A program made the translations under genes and the position numbers. The notes under the pieces were generated by a model. It was given only the letters and a program-made list of their open reading frames with translations. It did not search any database and had not been told where the DNA came from. A stretch of DNA of 64,000 nucleotides. Origin: Hedera helix (taxonomy: Eukaryota; Streptophyta; Magnoliopsida; Apiales; Araliaceae). Location: contig OX359275.1 in assembly GCA_947179155.2 (NCBI GenBank), forward strand, positions 40,768,898 through 40,832,897. Direction: 5' to 3'. This document shows, piece after piece, positions 62,849 through 64,000 of the stretch (position 1 is the stretch's first letter; every line of letters begins with the position of its first letter).

Positions 62849-64000
62849 CTCCAATCATCTAATGAGAGCTTAGCTTTAAGAATTTGCGTCAATCTGAAAG
62901 GGGAAAAATAGAAAGAAATTAAAACAGATGATATTAGTTATATATGTTGTGTCTATATATATATATATATAGATATAACTTTGTATACAGGAGAGATGAG
63001 CTTGCCGTTCCTTGCGTTATTTCTTATTTCTGAAATTTAATTAATGTACGTTTTATAAAGTTTTCTTTGAATTGTGATAAGTTGGCCACATCTTTTAAAA
63101 TTCGAAGATAACCCAGTTTGACTTTTTGATTTTTGAGAAAACCAGTTCTAAGTGTAGAACAGGACAGGAATACGGAAACCAAAGTCGCGTAATTAGTAGC
63201 ACACGAGCAAGGATGAAAATCTAGCCTATTGATCATATACATGATTAAGCGATAAGAACGATGATATAATTAAAAGATAAAAAAAGTCAAAATATAAAAT
63301 AAGATTAATTCTAAACACGATACATTACTATTAGGTTACCTGAAGGATTAAACGCGCTTCCAGGCATTATACAAGAGTTTGGAAATCTCAAATTGAAAAA
63401 AAAAACTGAGACTTTAAAGACTAATACGACGATATATGATACTGGTATATATTTAATCTGGAGAATTTACTTGATTAATGTTGCCTTTGTGGACTCGATG
63501 AAGATTGAATGACAATTAATACATATTATATTATAGATAGATTAGAGAATTTAATTACCTGGTAGTATGGGGTTATCGATGAAGATTGAATGACAATTAA
63601 TACATACATGCATGCAGATATTATATTATAGATAGATTAGAGAATTTAATTACCTGGTAGTATGGGGTTATTTGATGGACAAAAATCAAATCTACATCAA
63701 TGCTAGCCGAGGAGGAGAGAGAAGATGCTATTGATTTGGTTCTGGAGGAGGAGATTACTTTTCTTAGCTACCCTCTAGAGACGCAAATTAGTGGGAAGCC
63801 CGGGAAATTATACACACTTAGAAACAGTCAATAATATATATATATATATATGTCTGTGTGTACTGTTGCTTTTGGATCCCTCCCCAACTTGGGAACCGAC
63901 TCTGTTGGTTTTGGTTTGTTGAGGAACGTACTCCGCTTTATGCCGTCTATTTATTTTTCTCTCTCCTCTTTTTATTTTTTATTTATTTTTTATGTTGGAG
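62849..64000. other. leader and promoter region of the ACR gene
   Basis: On the minus strand CCCCTTTCAG near 62892-62901 is a fair 5'-UTR acceptor, and CTACCAG|GTAATT occurs twice upstream as a candidate donor (exon ends at 63559 and 63654). A long TATATATA run at 63833-63850 could serve as a TATA element. No other gene seen up to the window edge. Confidence 0.4.
63494..63672. repeat. tandem duplication in the ACR leader region
   Basis: CGATGAAGATTGAATGACAA through ACCTGGTAGTATGGGGTTAT occurs twice in a row (starts at about 63496 and 63577). The second copy has an extra ACATGCATGCAGAT-like insert. Each copy includes the same GTAATT donor-like site on the minus strand. Confidence 0.9.

Overview
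This is a window of nuclear DNA from a flowering plant, most likely a eudicot. The reasons are AT-rich spacers and introns, GT-AG introns, a nuclear-type tRNA-Thr, plant-only families (VQ, PADRE, plant ACT-repeat and plant NAGS proteins), and plant transposon debris (Tat/Ogre-like solo LTR, hAT and Stowaway-like MITEs). I joined exons by hand, requiring GT..AG borders, matching phase and family motifs. Every multi-exon model below gives a total coding length divisible by three.

Layout, left to right. 0.4-8.9 kb (minus): an N-acetylglutamate synthase (NAGS) gene with two candidate first exons. 8.9-20 kb: gene-poor spacer with an LTR-like remnant, a possible gene relic, a hAT-type MITE and a solo LTR of about 1.9 kb. 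20.2-22.1 kb (minus): a PADRE/DUF4228 protein. 24.6 kb (minus): tRNA-Thr(AGU). 24.9-29.5 kb (plus): two tandem intronless GT34 galactosyltransferase-like genes. 30-35.6 kb (minus): RuvB-like 2 (Reptin), with a 4.2 kb intron that holds a hAT-type MITE and a broken mitochondrial-carrier fragment. 37-38.3 kb (minus): a four-exon basic protein of unknown function. 38.3-46 kb: repeat-rich spacer with degenerate tRNA-Asp-like copies. 46 kb (plus): a VQ-motif protein. 47.9-52.1 kb (minus): an EngB-type organellar GTPase whose second intron hosts a small membrane-protein gene broken by two in-frame stops, a third hAT-type MITE and a fresh tandem duplication. 52.6-58.6 kb (plus): a BSD-domain protein. 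60.1-62.8 kb (minus): a four-ACT-domain protein (ACR type), with a tandem duplication in its leader region.

The genes do not form a pathway. NAGS starts arginine synthesis in plastids, the GT34 enzymes act in Golgi cell-wall synthesis, RuvB-like 2 works in nuclear chromatin and assembly complexes, the EngB GTPase serves organelle ribosome biogenesis, and the ACR protein is a putative amino-acid sensor. The order NAGS, GT34, VQ, EngB matches, from memory, the Arabidopsis block At2g22910, At2g22900, At2g22880, At2g22870, so part of the window looks like a conserved block opened up by insertions. I found no clearly new biological system. The best leads are the duplicated NAGS first exon, the nested broken membrane-protein gene, and the duplicated leader splice donor of the ACR gene.
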